From CAZOZZ01 sp965247425 (lineage in GTDB: Bacteria; Acidobacteriota; Terriglobia; 20CM-2-55-15), in the NCBI GenBank assembly GCA_965247425.1, contig OZ252023.1, positions 1,302,001-1,366,000 on the forward strand: a DNA stretch of 64,000 bases, written 5' to 3'. The stretch's first letter is position 1. Each line of letters begins with the position of its first letter. The position numbers and the translations under genes were made by a program. Positions 6,972 to 16,527 of this stretch are shown piece after piece. The notes beneath the pieces are model-generated. The model was not told where the DNA came from. It ran no database searches and saw only the letters and a program-made list of their open reading frames with translations.

Positions 6972-8702
6972 ATGAAGAATCGTAAGTTGCTAGTGTGCGT
7001 ATTTGCAATCATGTCGTGTTCAGTCCTCGTTACGGCACAGTCGACTTCAGAGTCAACCGTTCCTTCCAACGACGCGATCCGCCAGATCCTTGTCGAACGC
7101 GTTGCGGACCGACAGGGCAACGTCGGGATCGTCGTGGGCGTCATCGAACCCACAGGACGCCGGACTGTTTCGTACGGAAGTGCTGGAACTGATGCTGGAC
7201 GTCCGTTGAACGGTGACACCGTCTTCGAGATCGGTTCGATTACAAAGGTGTTTACGTCGCTGTTGCTGGCGGACATGGTCGAGCAGGGCGAAGTCACGCT
7301 GAGAGATCCCGTTGGACATTTTCTGCCACCGGACGTGACCTTACCCGAGCGCAGTGGTCGTGTGATTACGCTGGAAGACCTGTCCACCCATAGATCCGGA
7401 CTCCCAAGGTTACCTTCAAACCTGGCAGCCGGTTATAATCCCGAAAACCCCTATGCAAGTTATTCGGTAGACCAGCTATACGAGTTTCTGTCGCATTACG
7501 AACTACCGCGGGTCATCGGTTCCGAGTTCGAGTATTCGAATCTCGGAGGCGGTTTGCTCGGTCATGTGCTTGGCCTACGCGTGGGTGAGGAGTACGAAAC
7601 GCTGGTGACGACGCGTATAGCCGCACCCCTTGGGATGACCGACACGGCTATCACATTGTCGGCGGGGCTGGAGCGGCGCCTGGCTCAAGGACACAACAAC
7701 CGGTCGGAACCGGTGTCGAACTGGGATTTGCCAACGCTGGCAGGCGCGGGCGCGTTGCGCTCGACCGCCAACGACATGCTTTCGTTTCTGGCGGCAAATC
7801 TGGGGTATACGGATTCCTCGCTGGCGCCAGCGCTGGCTTCGATGGTTTCAGTTCGAGGGCCGGCCGGTCCTGCGGGCGAAATGGGCCTCGGTTGGATCGT
7901 CAGCACGCGCGACGAGCGTCAGACAATTTGGCACAACGGTGGCACTGGCGGATATCGAGCGTTCGTGGGTTTCGACCCCGGGGCGAACGTCGGCGTTGTG
8001 GTCCTCACCAACATTTCCACGGTGGCGGGCGTTGACGATATCGGGCACCACCTCATCAACGCTCGGTTTCCATTGTTGCCTCCAGAATCACCGTTGCTTC
8101 AAGCGCCCCGGGAGCGCACTGAAATCACTATCGATCCCGATCTTCTAGACGAGTATGTCGGCCGATATCAGTTAGCGCCGAACGTCTTTTTCACGGTAAC
8201 GCGCGAGGGCAATCAACTTTCGACCCAGCTGACCGGCCAGGGCCCAGCGGAAATATATCCCGAAACGGAGCGGGATTTCTTCTTGCGGGTCGTGGATGCA
8301 CAGATCACGTTTGAAACCGACAGTCAGGGGCGGGTCAATGCACTTGTTCTGCACCAGCTTGGCCGGGACCAGATCGCGCAAAAGCTCGACACCGAGGCGG
8401 ACCCGGTCGAGGAGTGGTTCGGACACACCGTGACCGCGGTGGATGCAAACCTGTTCGACGGCTACATCGGTAAATACCAACTGGCTCCTGCCGTCACGAT
8501 TACTGTCACGCGAGAGGGCGATCAGCTCTTCGTACAACTGACTGGACAGCCCAGGATCGAGGTATTCCCTGAATCGGAGCGCGATTACTTTCTTAAGGTT
8601 GTGGACGCACAAATAACGTTTGAAACCGACGCCGATGGATCTGTCGTGGCACTAATTCTGCATCAGGGAGGGCGGGACCAGCGGGCCGAGCGAGTCGAAT
8701 AA
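6972..8702 (+). CDS. Class C beta-lactamase-fold serine hydrolase with two C-terminal repeats
   Basis: 576 residues with an export signal (LLVCVFAIMSCSVLVTAQ). The catalytic motifs of the class C/DD-peptidase fold are present: SITK (S89-K92), YSN (Y188-N190) and HNG (H321-G323) in place of KTG. After about residue 385 there are two copies of a roughly 85-residue unit (LDEYVGRYQLAPNVFFTVTR and FDGYIGKYQLAPAVTITVTR, each ending ALxLHQxGRDQ), resembling the DUF3471-type domain appended to acidobacterial serine hydrolases. A GGAGG ribosome-binding site precedes the ATG. Probably a periplasmic peptidase or esterase. Antibiotic hydrolysis cannot be claimed from sequence. Confidence 0.85.
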   Translation: MKNRKLLVCVFAIMSCSVLVTAQSTSESTVPSNDAIRQILVERVADRQGNVGIVVGVIEPTGRRTVSYGSAGTDAGRPLNGDTVFEIGSITKVFTSLLLADMVEQGEVTLRDPVGHFLPPDVTLPERSGRVITLEDLSTHRSGLPRLPSNLAAGYNPENPYASYSVDQLYEFLSHYELPRVIGSEFEYSNLGGGLLGHVLGLRVGEEYETLVTTRIAAPLGMTDTAITLSAGLERRLAQGHNNRSEPVSNWDLPTLAGAGALRSTANDMLSFLAANLGYTDSSLAPALASMVSVRGPAGPAGEMGLGWIVSTRDERQTIWHNGGTGGYRAFVGFDPGANVGVVVLTNISTVAGVDDIGHHLINARFPLLPPESPLLQAPRERTEITIDPDLLDEYVGRYQLAPNVFFTVTREGNQLSTQLTGQGPAEIYPETERDFFLRVVDAQITFETDSQGRVNALVLHQLGRDQIAQKLDTEADPVEEWFGHTVTAVDANLFDGYIGKYQLAPAVTITVTREGDQLFVQLTGQPRIEVFPESERDYFLKVVDAQITFETDADGSVVALILHQGGRDQRAERVE

Positions 8703-8808
8703 CTCCGAAGAAAGCCTCCAGACTACGAGTCGCCAAGATGAGCACGATCACGTGGACGTATGGTCGTCTTCACGTAGATGTGACGGGCTCGGAGCCCGCC
8801 ACGTCGTC

Positions 8809-9345
8809 TCAAGGGCGAGGTTCAATGCCAATCTGGTCGTTCACGGCTTCCCGAAGTCGCTGTCGACAACCGAGGTGCCGCTCCGTCGTTTGCACCGAGA
8901 CGTGCCTCAAGAGAAACTGAATTTGCTCAAGCTCACCGCCGGCCACATGACAGAAGCGGGCGCAACTGCGGCTAAGATCATGAGGTGCGACCCGGGGTAC
9001 TCCGAGTATAGCCGCGTACTCTTTGACAACATGCCAGGCGACCTCCTCGGTGATGTGTCGCCCCACGCTCGGACTGCTCGGCACATGCAACGGAACAGCC
9101 TGCCACTCGTGACTCCAGCTCCAGCGGCCCATTCGTCAATTGTTTGCTTCACCCAGCCCGGAACCGGAACGGTACGAATGTGGTCGCCCTTCCCCACAAG
9201 GTCCACGATCGCCCAATGGTCTTCACGGCGTTGAAGATGGTCGAACGTCAGGTCGGCAAGCTCACGTCTCCGCAGCCCACATCCCAGCAGTACCGCCAAG
9301 AGGGCACGGTCACGTTTCGCTTTCGTCCTCTTCTTGGATTTCGTT
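8809..9345 (-). pseudogene. Tyrosine recombinase remnant, frameshifted and 5'-truncated
   Basis: Read leftward from about 9345, the frame gives KRDRALLAVLLGCGLRRREL (first catalytic Arg) and DHIRTVPVPGWVK. A frame change around 9080-9110 leads to HITEEVAWHVVKEYA, VAPHDLSRSCARFCH (normally HxLRRxxA) and QIQFLLRHVSVQTTERHLG, where the catalytic Tyr position reads His and Gly-His reads Arg-His. The core-binding domain is missing: homology stops exactly where an IS6-type transposase fragment begins on the other strand. It is unrelated in sequence to the element recombinases. Confidence 0.75.
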
Positions 9346-9834
9346 CTCATGGTTGGCGACACATGGTACCTGGACGAAATGTTCGTCTCGATCAACGGCC
9401 AACGACAGTACCTCTGGCGCGCCGTCGACCAGGACGGCGATGTGCTCGACATCCTCGTCCAACCGCGTCGTGACGGGCGTGCGGCGCGAAGATTCTTTCG
9501 GAAACTCGTTAAGAGTCAGCGACGAGAACTTTTTCGTCTCGTTACCGACAAGCTGGGAAGTTACCGTGTTGCACATCGGGAAATCATGCCCTCGGTCACC
9601 CATGTCACCAGTCAATACGCGAACAATCGGGCCGAGCTATCGCATCAACCAACCCGACAACGAGAGCGTCACATGCGACGCTTCAAGTCACCAGATCAGG
9701 CTCGGCGATTCTTGCATGTTCACGGGGTTATTCAGAATCTGCTTCGACTGGGTCGGCACCGATTGCGGGCCGCTCATCATCGGATGCTGCGAGGACGATC
9801 TTTCGGCGTGTGGGCTGCGGCGACCGCAGCATGA
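9346..9834 (+). pseudogene. IS6-family transposase, 5'-truncated
   Basis: The DDE catalytic domain is present: WYLDEMFV (first Asp), VTDKLGSY (second Asp) and NNRAELSHQPTRQRE (Glu region), followed by MRRFKSPDQARRFLHVHG, as in IS6/IS240 transposases. The N-terminal zinc-ribbon/HTH part is missing and the sequence begins abruptly at about 9346, joined to the recombinase remnant. Without its 5' end the protein should be inactive. Confidence 0.8.
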
Positions 9835-9892
9835 TACTGCCGAACTCCCCCGCGTTTTGACCCGCGTCTGTTAAATTGAAAGTGCGGCGAAA

Positions 9893-10012
9893 CTGGGTTC
9901 ACTCTCGATAGGAACCACCGTCAGCCCCGTATTACTCCGGTAGAACAGCTCCTGTCCGTCGGGTGCCCACAAGGCTTCGGTTCCGCCGCCCGTTGAGATC
10001 TGCGAGAGCCCT
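9893..10012 (-). pseudogene. Kinase-associated TolB/WD40-like fragment
   Basis: On the minus strand the sequence reads QISTGGGTEALWAPDGQELF and then YRSNTGLTVVPIESEPSF, the last propeller blade seen in acidobacterial kinase-TolB fusions. Both ends of the gene are missing. It sits just downstream of the amidase on the same strand. Confidence 0.55.
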
Positions 10013-10020
10013 TGTCGGGC

Positions 10021-12042
10021 TCAGGGCTCGCCCGACAGCGGCCCGAAATCGGCGGGCGGCTCGCGATGCCGCGTCGCGGCCTCGTAGGCAACCGCGATTC
10101 TGAGGATCGTCGGCTCGCCGAAAGGCCTCGCGATGATGTCCATGCCTACGGGCAGACGCGCCGGCACAGGACCAACGATCTCGGTCTCGCTATCCTCGTC
10201 GCTCGAGGCAGACTCAGGCGTCGACGGCACACGGATTCGATCGTACATCACGGTCGTGAACCCGACCGGCACCGTGACCGCGGGAAAGCCGTTGCGGCCG
10301 AGGAAACGCCAGACGCCGTCGCCGGCACGGCCGTTGATCTCGGGCCCGCGCGGCGAGCCGAGCTTGACGGGCGGAATGTTGCTCGTTGGGTAGACGACCG
10401 CGTCGAGCTCGAGCTCGGCCATGCAGGCCATGACCATCGTCTGCGCGGCGAACCGGTTCTGCATGCGCGCGACCATGTCGAGCTCGTGCTGTTCGAGCGC
10501 GCGCTCGTGCCGCGCCCGGTGGTCGGGAAAGTTCGGATCGTCGTAGAAGTTGGCCTTCTCGAGCAGGTCACCGGTCGAGCGGATGTTCGCGTCGCCCCGC
10601 TCGCTCAGGTAACGGTCGAGCCAGTAGCGGCCCTGCCCCGGCGTCGGCGGATTGCCGAGCGTTCGGAAGTCGATCTCCTCGGGCATGAGATCGGGATCGG
10701 CTGCGAGCTCGATCAGTGTCGCGATGTGATTCCCGTAAGGCGTGCCGTCGGCCTCGAACGGAAAGCGGTCGGGATATTCGGCCGTGAACTGCTTGTCGTG
10801 CAGCAGCGGATGCCAGCGGCGCACGCACTGATCGAACAGCGCCCCGCCCGGACCTGGGTCGACGAGCGTCGCGCCGAGACGTCCGAGCTCGGCGGCGGCC
10901 GCGCTGACGAGATCTATCGTCTCCTCGTCCTCCTTCGTGAAGGCCTCCTTGTCCATGTATTCGCGTACGACGCCGATGCGCAGGCCCACGAGCCGGCCCG
11001 GCTCTGCATGGCTCGCATAACCGTCCGTAGGCAGGCGCCCCACGCTGAACGCCGTGAGCTCGTCCTTCGGATCGTAGCCCGCGATGACGTCGAGAACGCG
11101 CGCGGCGTCCTCGACCGTGCGGCAGATCGGGCCGACGCGCGTGTTGATGCCCTGCTGGATCATGCCGTCGCGGCTCACGAGCTCCTGCGTCGGCGAGATG
11201 CCGACGCTGTTGTTCGAGTACGCCGGGCTCCGGATCGACGAGCCCGTTTCCTCGGCAATGGCACAGGTCACGAGGTTTGCGCCCACGGCCGAGCCCGATC
11301 CCGCGCTCGAGCCGCCGGGACTGCGCTCCGTATCGTAGGGATTGCAGAACGTGCCGCCGAACGCGCTGCGCGGAATGGCCGAGGCGAACTCACCGAGATT
11401 CGACTTGGCGATAATGATCGCACCGGCCTCACGGAGCCGGCTCACGAACGTCGCATCGTCGGGCGGCCGATCGTCGGTGTAAAAGGCGTCGGCGCCCGAC
11501 GTCGTGCGCATGTCGAACGTGTCGTACTGGTCCTTGATCGCCATGACGACGCCGTGTAGCGGACCTACGAACTCGCCCGTGGCGGCGAAGTGCGCGTCGA
11601 GCGCGCGTGCCGTTTCGAGCGCGTCCGGCATGGCGGGATCGTCGTCGGCGGCGTCCGTCATGCTCCGGGCCTTGCGCGAGTCGAATCCCCAGCGCACGCG
11701 CGTCGCGGGCCTGAGGTTCAGCGTCGCGAGCGCATTGATCTGTCCGGCGTCCGGTATCGTCGTAACCGGACCGAGAATGCCTTCGGGCTGGTTGACGCAG
11801 GTGCCGTTATAGGCCTTGATGCGCGCGAGATAGAGCGCGACGAGCTGCTCGGCCGTCAGATCACCGGCGCGGATCGCGCCCTGAATGTCCGCGATCGTCG
11901 CTTCTTCGAGGTGGAACTCTTTCTGTGCAACCGCGGCCTCGGCCGGTGCGACGATCTGGCCATCCGCCTCGTCAGGGCCGGCCAGCGCGAAGAGAAAGAG
12001 CGCAGGAATCAGTGTCAGGGTCTTCAGCGAAAATCGCGGCAT
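10021..12042 (-). CDS. Secreted amidase-signature family hydrolase
   Basis: The start was set at the ATG at 12042 (MPRFSLKTLTLIPALFLFAL), which gives a good signal peptide behind GAGG; a TTG 18 nt upstream is the alternative. The product is about 673 residues. Amidase-signature features are clear: the catalytic Lys in VVMAIKDQYD, the Gly/Ser-rich GGSSAGSGSAVGANL with the cis-Ser, and the nucleophile Ser region EETGSSIRSPA. The family hydrolyses amide bonds by a Ser-Ser-Lys triad; the substrate is unknown. The gene seems richer in GC than its surroundings and is the only long intact gene between kinase fragments on this strand, which suggests separate acquisition. Confidence 0.88.
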   Translation of the reverse strand: MPRFSLKTLTLIPALFLFALAGPDEADGQIVAPAEAAVAQKEFHLEEATIADIQGAIRAGDLTAEQLVALYLARIKAYNGTCVNQPEGILGPVTTIPDAGQINALATLNLRPATRVRWGFDSRKARSMTDAADDDPAMPDALETARALDAHFAATGEFVGPLHGVVMAIKDQYDTFDMRTTSGADAFYTDDRPPDDATFVSRLREAGAIIIAKSNLGEFASAIPRSAFGGTFCNPYDTERSPGGSSAGSGSAVGANLVTCAIAEETGSSIRSPAYSNNSVGISPTQELVSRDGMIQQGINTRVGPICRTVEDAARVLDVIAGYDPKDELTAFSVGRLPTDGYASHAEPGRLVGLRIGVVREYMDKEAFTKEDEETIDLVSAAAAELGRLGATLVDPGPGGALFDQCVRRWHPLLHDKQFTAEYPDRFPFEADGTPYGNHIATLIELAADPDLMPEEIDFRTLGNPPTPGQGRYWLDRYLSERGDANIRSTGDLLEKANFYDDPNFPDHRARHERALEQHELDMVARMQNRFAAQTMVMACMAELELDAVVYPTSNIPPVKLGSPRGPEINGRAGDGVWRFLGRNGFPAVTVPVGFTTVMYDRIRVPSTPESASSDEDSETEIVGPVPARLPVGMDIIARPFGEPTILRIAVAYEAATRHREPPADFGPLSGEP

Positions 12043-12190
12043 CGATCGGACCTCGTGCAATCGCGTTAAGTGGGTTCGCCGGCGGCTCGTGATGATCAGT
12101 AGAACTAGTGCGGAGACGACTACGGCGATCGTGAACCCAAACGAGCGCCCAGTTCATGCCTAGATTACATCACAGGATTGGACAGGATTT

Positions 12191-12282
12191 GCACATAAAG
12201 TGGGCGAGACGGTTGAGATCGCCTGTGAACGCTTGCGGTAAGACCTTGAGCGCCACGTCCCGGTCGAGCTTGGGTCTGTCAC
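12191..12282 (-). pseudogene. Ser/Thr kinase N-lobe fragment on the minus strand
   Basis: Reading leftward, PKLDRDVALKVLPQAFTGD then LNRLAHF matches the beta-3 strand (VALK lysine) and alpha-C region of bacterial Ser/Thr kinases. The Gly-rich loop and everything after the alpha-C helix are missing. It comes from a different kinase paralogue than the plus-strand family. Confidence 0.55.
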
Positions 12283-12334
12283 GCCTCTGTTCCGGATGCC
12301 GGGCATTTTCTACAATGGGTTTTTCCCGAGAGTG

Positions 12335-12460
12335 TACGACGTCGCACTGGACGACCAGAGCTTCCTGACGACCCGGCCAGTCGACACCGAAACCGGTGCG
12401 ACATCCGTGATCCTCGTCCTGAACTTCCTCGAAGAGTTGAAACGTCTGGTTCCGACGGAG
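12335..12460 (+). pseudogene. Ser/Thr kinase C-terminal tail remnant
   Basis: YDVALDDQSFLTTRPVDTET followed by VILVLNFLEELKRLVPTE is the typical end of a kinase-TolB fusion (last propeller strand, then VLNWxxEL). The upstream part of that gene is gone. The tail is followed within about 35 bp by the promoter of the intact kinase, so it preserves an ancestral kinase-kinase junction. Confidence 0.65.
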
Positions 12461-12492
12461 TATGCGGTTTCACGTCCGAGTGGTTGTTTGGA

Positions 12493-12521
12493 TTGACCCC
12501 AACTCCCTCCTTTCGTATGCT
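12493..12521 (+). promoter_or_regulatory. Promoter B, intact kinase
   Basis: TTGACC (12493-12498), 17 nt, TATGCT (12516-12521), inside the conserved leader block that ends at the ATG at 12563. It is nearly identical to promoters A and C. Confidence 0.65.
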
Positions 12522-12562
12522 CTACGGAGTTTTTCACCTTCGTTCCAAGAGACACCTAAACG

Positions 12563-15190
12563 ATGCAACTTGGCAAGCAGCTTGGCCACTACGAGATCCT
12601 CTCGGCGCTCGGCAAGGGTGGGATGGGGGAAGTGTGGCGCGCCCGGGATGCCACGCTCGGGCGCGAAGTCGCCATCAAGACCCTCCCGGAAGAATTCGCC
12701 AGAGACGAAGAGCGCCTCTCGCGGTTTGAGCGCGAAGCGAAGCTTCTGGCTTCGCTGAACCATCCGAACATCGCTGCGATTTACGGTCTTGAAGAGCACG
12801 ACGGCACACGGTTCCTTGTTCTTGAACTGGTTGAGGGCGACACGTTACATGAACGGTTGAAGCACGGTGCCATCTCTGTTGAAGAGTCTCTCACACTCGC
12901 CCTCCAGATCGCCGAGGCCCTCGAAGCGGCGCATGAGAAGGGCGTCATCCACCGCGATCTGAAACCGGCCAACATCAAGATCACCCCGGACGGCAAGATC
13001 AAGGTCCTGGATTTCGGACTCGCCAAAGCGGTCGTCGGCAACAGCGCCGACACGAACCCGGCCCACTCCCCAACGATCAGCATGACGGCGACGGGCGAGG
13101 GCGTGGTCCTGGGCACCGCGGCCTACATGAGCCCCGAGCAGGCGCGCGGGCAATCCGTCGACAAGCGGGCTGACATCTGGGCGTTCGGCGGCGTCCTCTA
13201 TGAAATGCTCACCGGACGGCAGTTGTTCGGCGGGGCGACGGTGACCGACATCATCGCGGCAGTCGTGCGGCTGGAGCCGGACTGGGACGAGCTGCCCGCC
13301 GACACGCCTTCGGTCGTCCGTTCGCTATTGCGGCGTTGCCTGGAAAAAGAGAGCGACCGCCGATTGCGCGACATCGGCGATGCAAGGATCGAGCTGGCCG
13401 ACTTGGCCGAGGCGAGGCAGACGCGGGTCATGGCGGTTCCTGCTGCGGCCGCTCCTGCCCCGCGAGGACGAGAACGCTTCTTCTGGGGCGTCGCCACGGG
13501 ACTACTGGCTGCGGCTCTCACGCTGTCGATGGTCCTTCGGCCCGCGCCCGACACCAACGCGTACCGTTACCTTTTGCCACCGATGGAGAACGCAAGGGCC
13601 TTCGAGCTTTCTCCCGACGGGCGATACGTGGTCCGCTCGACCGCGGGTGGCGGACTCTGGCTCCGGCAACTGGACCAGCTCGAATTCCGGATGGTGCCGG
13701 GCACCGAGAATGGACGGCAGCCGTTCTGGTCCCCTGACAGCCGCTGGATCGGTTTCGTCGCCGACGGCGAGTTGAAAAAGGTCGCGCTCGCGGGAGGACC
13801 AGCGCTGCGCTTGTGTGACGTCGCCGGCGTGTTCATCGGTGGCACGTGGAACCGAGACGGGACAATCGTCTTCGCCGATGCTGCTGACTCATCGTTGTAT
13901 CGGGTCGCAGACGCGGGAGGGGAGCCGGTCCTTTTCATTCAAGCCGAGCCCGAATTCCTGAATATCCTTCCACGATTTCTACCGGATGGTCGACATCTCC
14001 TGTTCGTCGAGTTCCATCCAAATGGTGAGGGCAGCCGGGTGCTCATCGGCTCCCTCGACTCCACCGATGTAACGCCACTCGTTCAGGGAAACGGCAAGTT
14101 TGCCTACTCCTCCGGTTATCTCCTGTTTCTGAGGGAATCGACGCTGATGGCGCAGGCTTTCGACAGCGGAACGCGAACCCTCTCGGGCGACGCGTTTCCC
14201 GTGGCGGACAATGTCCAATCGTTCTCCACTGGCGGGGACGGCCAGCTCATCTACCGTCTGGGCACCTTCAGGGCTCGTACACATGAAATCCGGTGGTTCG
14301 ACCGGAACGGGCGGTCCGAAGCTGTGGCACTCGGGTCGGGACCGCTCGACGCTACAGCGGGGCCGCAACTGGTCATGACACCGACCGGCGACCGGATCGC
14401 GTTCGTCCGAGACAGGCTTAGGGACGTCTGGGTCTATGACATGGCACGGGGCATTGACACGCGGTTCACGTTCGACGAAGCGCAGGACCAATATCCGATC
14501 TTCTCGCCGGACGGCGACCGGATCGTGTTCTCGTCGCTCCGAGACCCGGAAGCACCGCTGCCCTACGGCAACCTCTACGTCAAGTCGGTCGGCGGCACCG
14601 AAGAGCCCGAGCTTCTGCTCACGATCGAGGACAGCGTCGCCGCGACCGACTGGTATCGAGACGGTCGCTACATCATCTACACAAGGATCGCGCAGGGAGA
14701 ATCCGGCCAGGAACGTAGCCTCTGGGCGTTGCCGCTCGAAGGGGATCAGGAGCCGATCCTGATTGCCGACGTCCCGTTCGACATGCGACACGGCAAGATC
14801 TCCCCGGACGGGAACTGGGTCGCGTACGGTTCCGGAGAGTCGAGCCCCAACCAGGTCTACATCGCGCCGTTTCCCGGGACGGGGCGCACGGGCAAGTGGC
14901 AGATTTCCGCCGACGGCGGGCAGCAACCCGTTTTTTCGGCGGACGGGCGTAGGTTGTACTTCCTGGCCCCCGGAGTCACCTTGATGTCGGTCGACATTAC
15001 CCTGGGCGATACCGTGGAAGCCGGCGTTCCCGATACCCTGTTCGACCTCCCTCGAACGACAATTCAGTCTCGGTATGCCGTCACCGACGATGAAGAACGC
15101 TTCCTGTTCCAGGTCCTGCTGAGGGCGGTCGAGAGTACATCGTCCCTGGTCGTCGAGACCAACTGGCTATCCGGCCGGGTGGATCAGTGA
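12563..15190 (+). CDS. Ser/Thr protein kinase with membrane anchor and TolB/WD40-like propeller
   Basis: 875 residues. Kinase domain about 10-275: Gly-rich loop GKGGMGEV, Lys39 in VAIK, catalytic HRDLKPAN (H130-N137), DFG (D150-G152) and YMSPEQARG. A single membrane span lies at about 305-325 (FFWGVATGLLAAALTLSMVL). The rest is an extracytoplasmic beta-propeller with repeated SPDG/SPDS blades (FELSPDGRYV, FWSPDSRWIG, IFSPDGDRIV, KISPDGNWVAY). All catalytic residues are present, so this is the only intact kinase of the local family. It phosphorylates unknown Ser/Thr targets, and the outer propeller probably senses a ligand. It has the conserved promoter and leader shared with three truncated copies. 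Confidence 0.93.
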   Translation: MQLGKQLGHYEILSALGKGGMGEVWRARDATLGREVAIKTLPEEFARDEERLSRFEREAKLLASLNHPNIAAIYGLEEHDGTRFLVLELVEGDTLHERLKHGAISVEESLTLALQIAEALEAAHEKGVIHRDLKPANIKITPDGKIKVLDFGLAKAVVGNSADTNPAHSPTISMTATGEGVVLGTAAYMSPEQARGQSVDKRADIWAFGGVLYEMLTGRQLFGGATVTDIIAAVVRLEPDWDELPADTPSVVRSLLRRCLEKESDRRLRDIGDARIELADLAEARQTRVMAVPAAAAPAPRGRERFFWGVATGLLAAALTLSMVLRPAPDTNAYRYLLPPMENARAFELSPDGRYVVRSTAGGGLWLRQLDQLEFRMVPGTENGRQPFWSPDSRWIGFVADGELKKVALAGGPALRLCDVAGVFIGGTWNRDGTIVFADAADSSLYRVADAGGEPVLFIQAEPEFLNILPRFLPDGRHLLFVEFHPNGEGSRVLIGSLDSTDVTPLVQGNGKFAYSSGYLLFLRESTLMAQAFDSGTRTLSGDAFPVADNVQSFSTGGDGQLIYRLGTFRARTHEIRWFDRNGRSEAVALGSGPLDATAGPQLVMTPTGDRIAFVRDRLRDVWVYDMARGIDTRFTFDEAQDQYPIFSPDGDRIVFSSLRDPEAPLPYGNLYVKSVGGTEEPELLLTIEDSVAATDWYRDGRYIIYTRIAQGESGQERSLWALPLEGDQEPILIADVPFDMRHGKISPDGNWVAYGSGESSPNQVYIAPFPGTGRTGKWQISADGGQQPVFSADGRRLYFLAPGVTLMSVDITLGDTVEAGVPDTLFDLPRTTIQSRYAVTDDEERFLFQVLLRAVESTSSLVVETNWLSGRVDQ

Positions 15191-15289
15191 TCGGAAGAGC
15201 ACCCGCATGGACGAACCCTGTTTTTCTGGGACGGCCAGCGTGTTTTCGGCCCGTCAATAGAAACGGAACGCTCTTTCCGCCTAACAGGA

Positions 15290-15439
15290 ACAGAATTGTT
15301 GTTCGAAGTTGCCGGCTATTTCCGGCCCGGCGACCTTCATCCCGACGGCGAGCGGTTCGCGATGGTTCGGAGTGACTCTGCCGGCTCCGGCATCAACGTG
15401 GTCCTCAACTGGTTCGAAGAACTGAAAGAACGGAAGTGA
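15290..15439 (+). pseudogene. Ser/Thr kinase C-terminal tail remnant
   Basis: FRPGDLHPDGERFAMVRSD followed by INVVLNWFEELKERK and TGA at 15437-15439 is another kinase-TolB C terminus, about 100 bp behind the intact kinase and 9 bp before the next gene. The remaining 15191-15289 shows no gene. Confidence 0.65.
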
Positions 15440-15448
15440 GGAGCAACA

Positions 15449-16129
15449 ATGAAGACCGCTAGAGCGCTGGCATACGTGCTTCCAATCGTTATTGGCACGG
15501 CAGGTTATCTGCATGCGGATGACGTCTTCAAGAAGACGGATGAGGGTGAGGAGGTGCTGGCCCGAAACGTCGTTATCTACAGCGTCGATCAAAGGGGAGG
15601 CCAGCCCACGTGGATTGAGTACTACCATTGGAACTCCAGCGCGGATCTGCTTGCACAGGCTGTCATCGACTTCGGCCGATACGACATGAACAGCGTCCGC
15701 ATGGTCCTTGGCGACCGAGCGGAGCGGCAAGCTCTGGTGGCGTCGATCCAGGAAAAGGGAGTCCGTGCGCTGGTAGTGGACGTGAACTTTGTCGCAACGG
15801 AGATCTATTGCCTGAAGATGAACTACGGAGCGGATCCCGCGATGTCCAGGCTGGGAATTCCTTTCGATGACACCAAGCTCTTTGTCCAGCCTCTTTCGGG
15901 CGGTCAGCGAATTCTCGACCTCGGAGACATCTCCCTTTTGGATTTCGAAGGCGAGGCCGCCAGGATCATTCTGAAGAGTGGGGGTGGTGTCAGCGGAAGA
16001 GTCGAGAGGATGGGGACTGCTTTCGGAGCGCCACTTCCCCTTGTCATGAAGTTCACCGGAATCGACCGACGCGGCTACATTGTGTCCCTCCCGATCTCCG
16101 AGGTCGCATCAGTCGAGTTCCTTAACTGA
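15449..16129 (+). CDS. Exported protein of unknown function
   Basis: 226 residues with an N-terminal signal peptide (RALAYVLPIVIGTAGYLHA) and a GAGGAG ribosome-binding site 6 nt before the ATG. The body alternates strands and short helices: EEVLARNVVIYSVDQRGG, VIDFGRYDMNSVRMVLGD and ISLLDFEGEAARIILKSGGG. I do not recognise a family. It is bounded on both sides by kinase C-terminal remnants, so it may be cargo that replaced the body of a kinase gene. Confidence 0.75.
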   Translation: MKTARALAYVLPIVIGTAGYLHADDVFKKTDEGEEVLARNVVIYSVDQRGGQPTWIEYYHWNSSADLLAQAVIDFGRYDMNSVRMVLGDRAERQALVASIQEKGVRALVVDVNFVATEIYCLKMNYGADPAMSRLGIPFDDTKLFVQPLSGGQRILDLGDISLLDFEGEAARIILKSGGGVSGRVERMGTAFGAPLPLVMKFTGIDRRGYIVSLPISEVASVEFLN

Positions 16130-16135
16130 ACGATA

Positions 16136-16167
16136 GAAAATGGGCACAGGCCCTGTCCCCATTTTTC
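16136..16167. repeat. REP-like palindrome with CTGTCCCC core
   Basis: AAAATGGGCACAGG and CCCTGTCCCCATTTT are imperfect inverted repeats directly behind the stop at 16129. A similar hairpin with CTGTCCCC lies at 45425-45460, and a larger one with CCGTCCCC at 51386-51466. It could act as a terminator here. Confidence 0.5.
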
Positions 16168-16196
16168 CGATCCATCAGCAGCTTCCGAGACTGTAG

Positions 16197-16325
16197 GACG
16201 TCGCACGGCACGACCAGAGCTTCCTGACGACCCGGCCAGTCGAAACCGAAACCGCAGCGACCTCCCTGATCCTCGTCCAGAACTTCTTCGAAGAGTTGAA
16301 GAGTTTGGTTCCGACGGACAATTAG
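16197..16325 (+). pseudogene. Ser/Thr kinase C-terminal tail remnant
   Basis: DVARHDQSFLTTRPVETETA followed by LILVQNFFEELKSLVPTDN and TAG at 16323-16325. It is clearly a paralogue of the tail at 12335-12460 (same DQSFLTTRPV block). As there, it is followed by the conserved kinase leader and promoter. Confidence 0.65.
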
Positions 16326-16458
16326 CAGCAATGCTACGGCACAGGGATTCCACTTGTCTGGATAGTCGAAAGCGTAGATCTGGATTTTCACGAAGACCCC
16401 GCAATCAAGGCGTTTCAGATCTCCGGGTAGGCGGTTAACCAACCGAGTGGTTGTTTGA

Positions 16459-16487
16459 TTGACCCCAACTCCAGCCTTTCGTATCAT
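16459..16487 (+). promoter_or_regulatory. Promoter C of the kinase-leader family
   Basis: TTGACC (16459-16464), 17 nt, TATCAT (16482-16487), with the same leader as copy A including the uninterrupted GTAGGCGGTTAACC segment that shows what the target of element copy 1 looked like. Confidence 0.65.
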
Positions 16488-16527
16488 CTACGGAGTTTTT
16501 CACGGATCGCTCCAAGACACCTAAACG

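Noticed and set aside
10012..11559. Long plus-strand frame of 515 codons
   Set aside because: It is antisense to the amidase, whose signature motifs and signal peptide are clear on the minus strand. The product is Arg-rich with no family resemblance.
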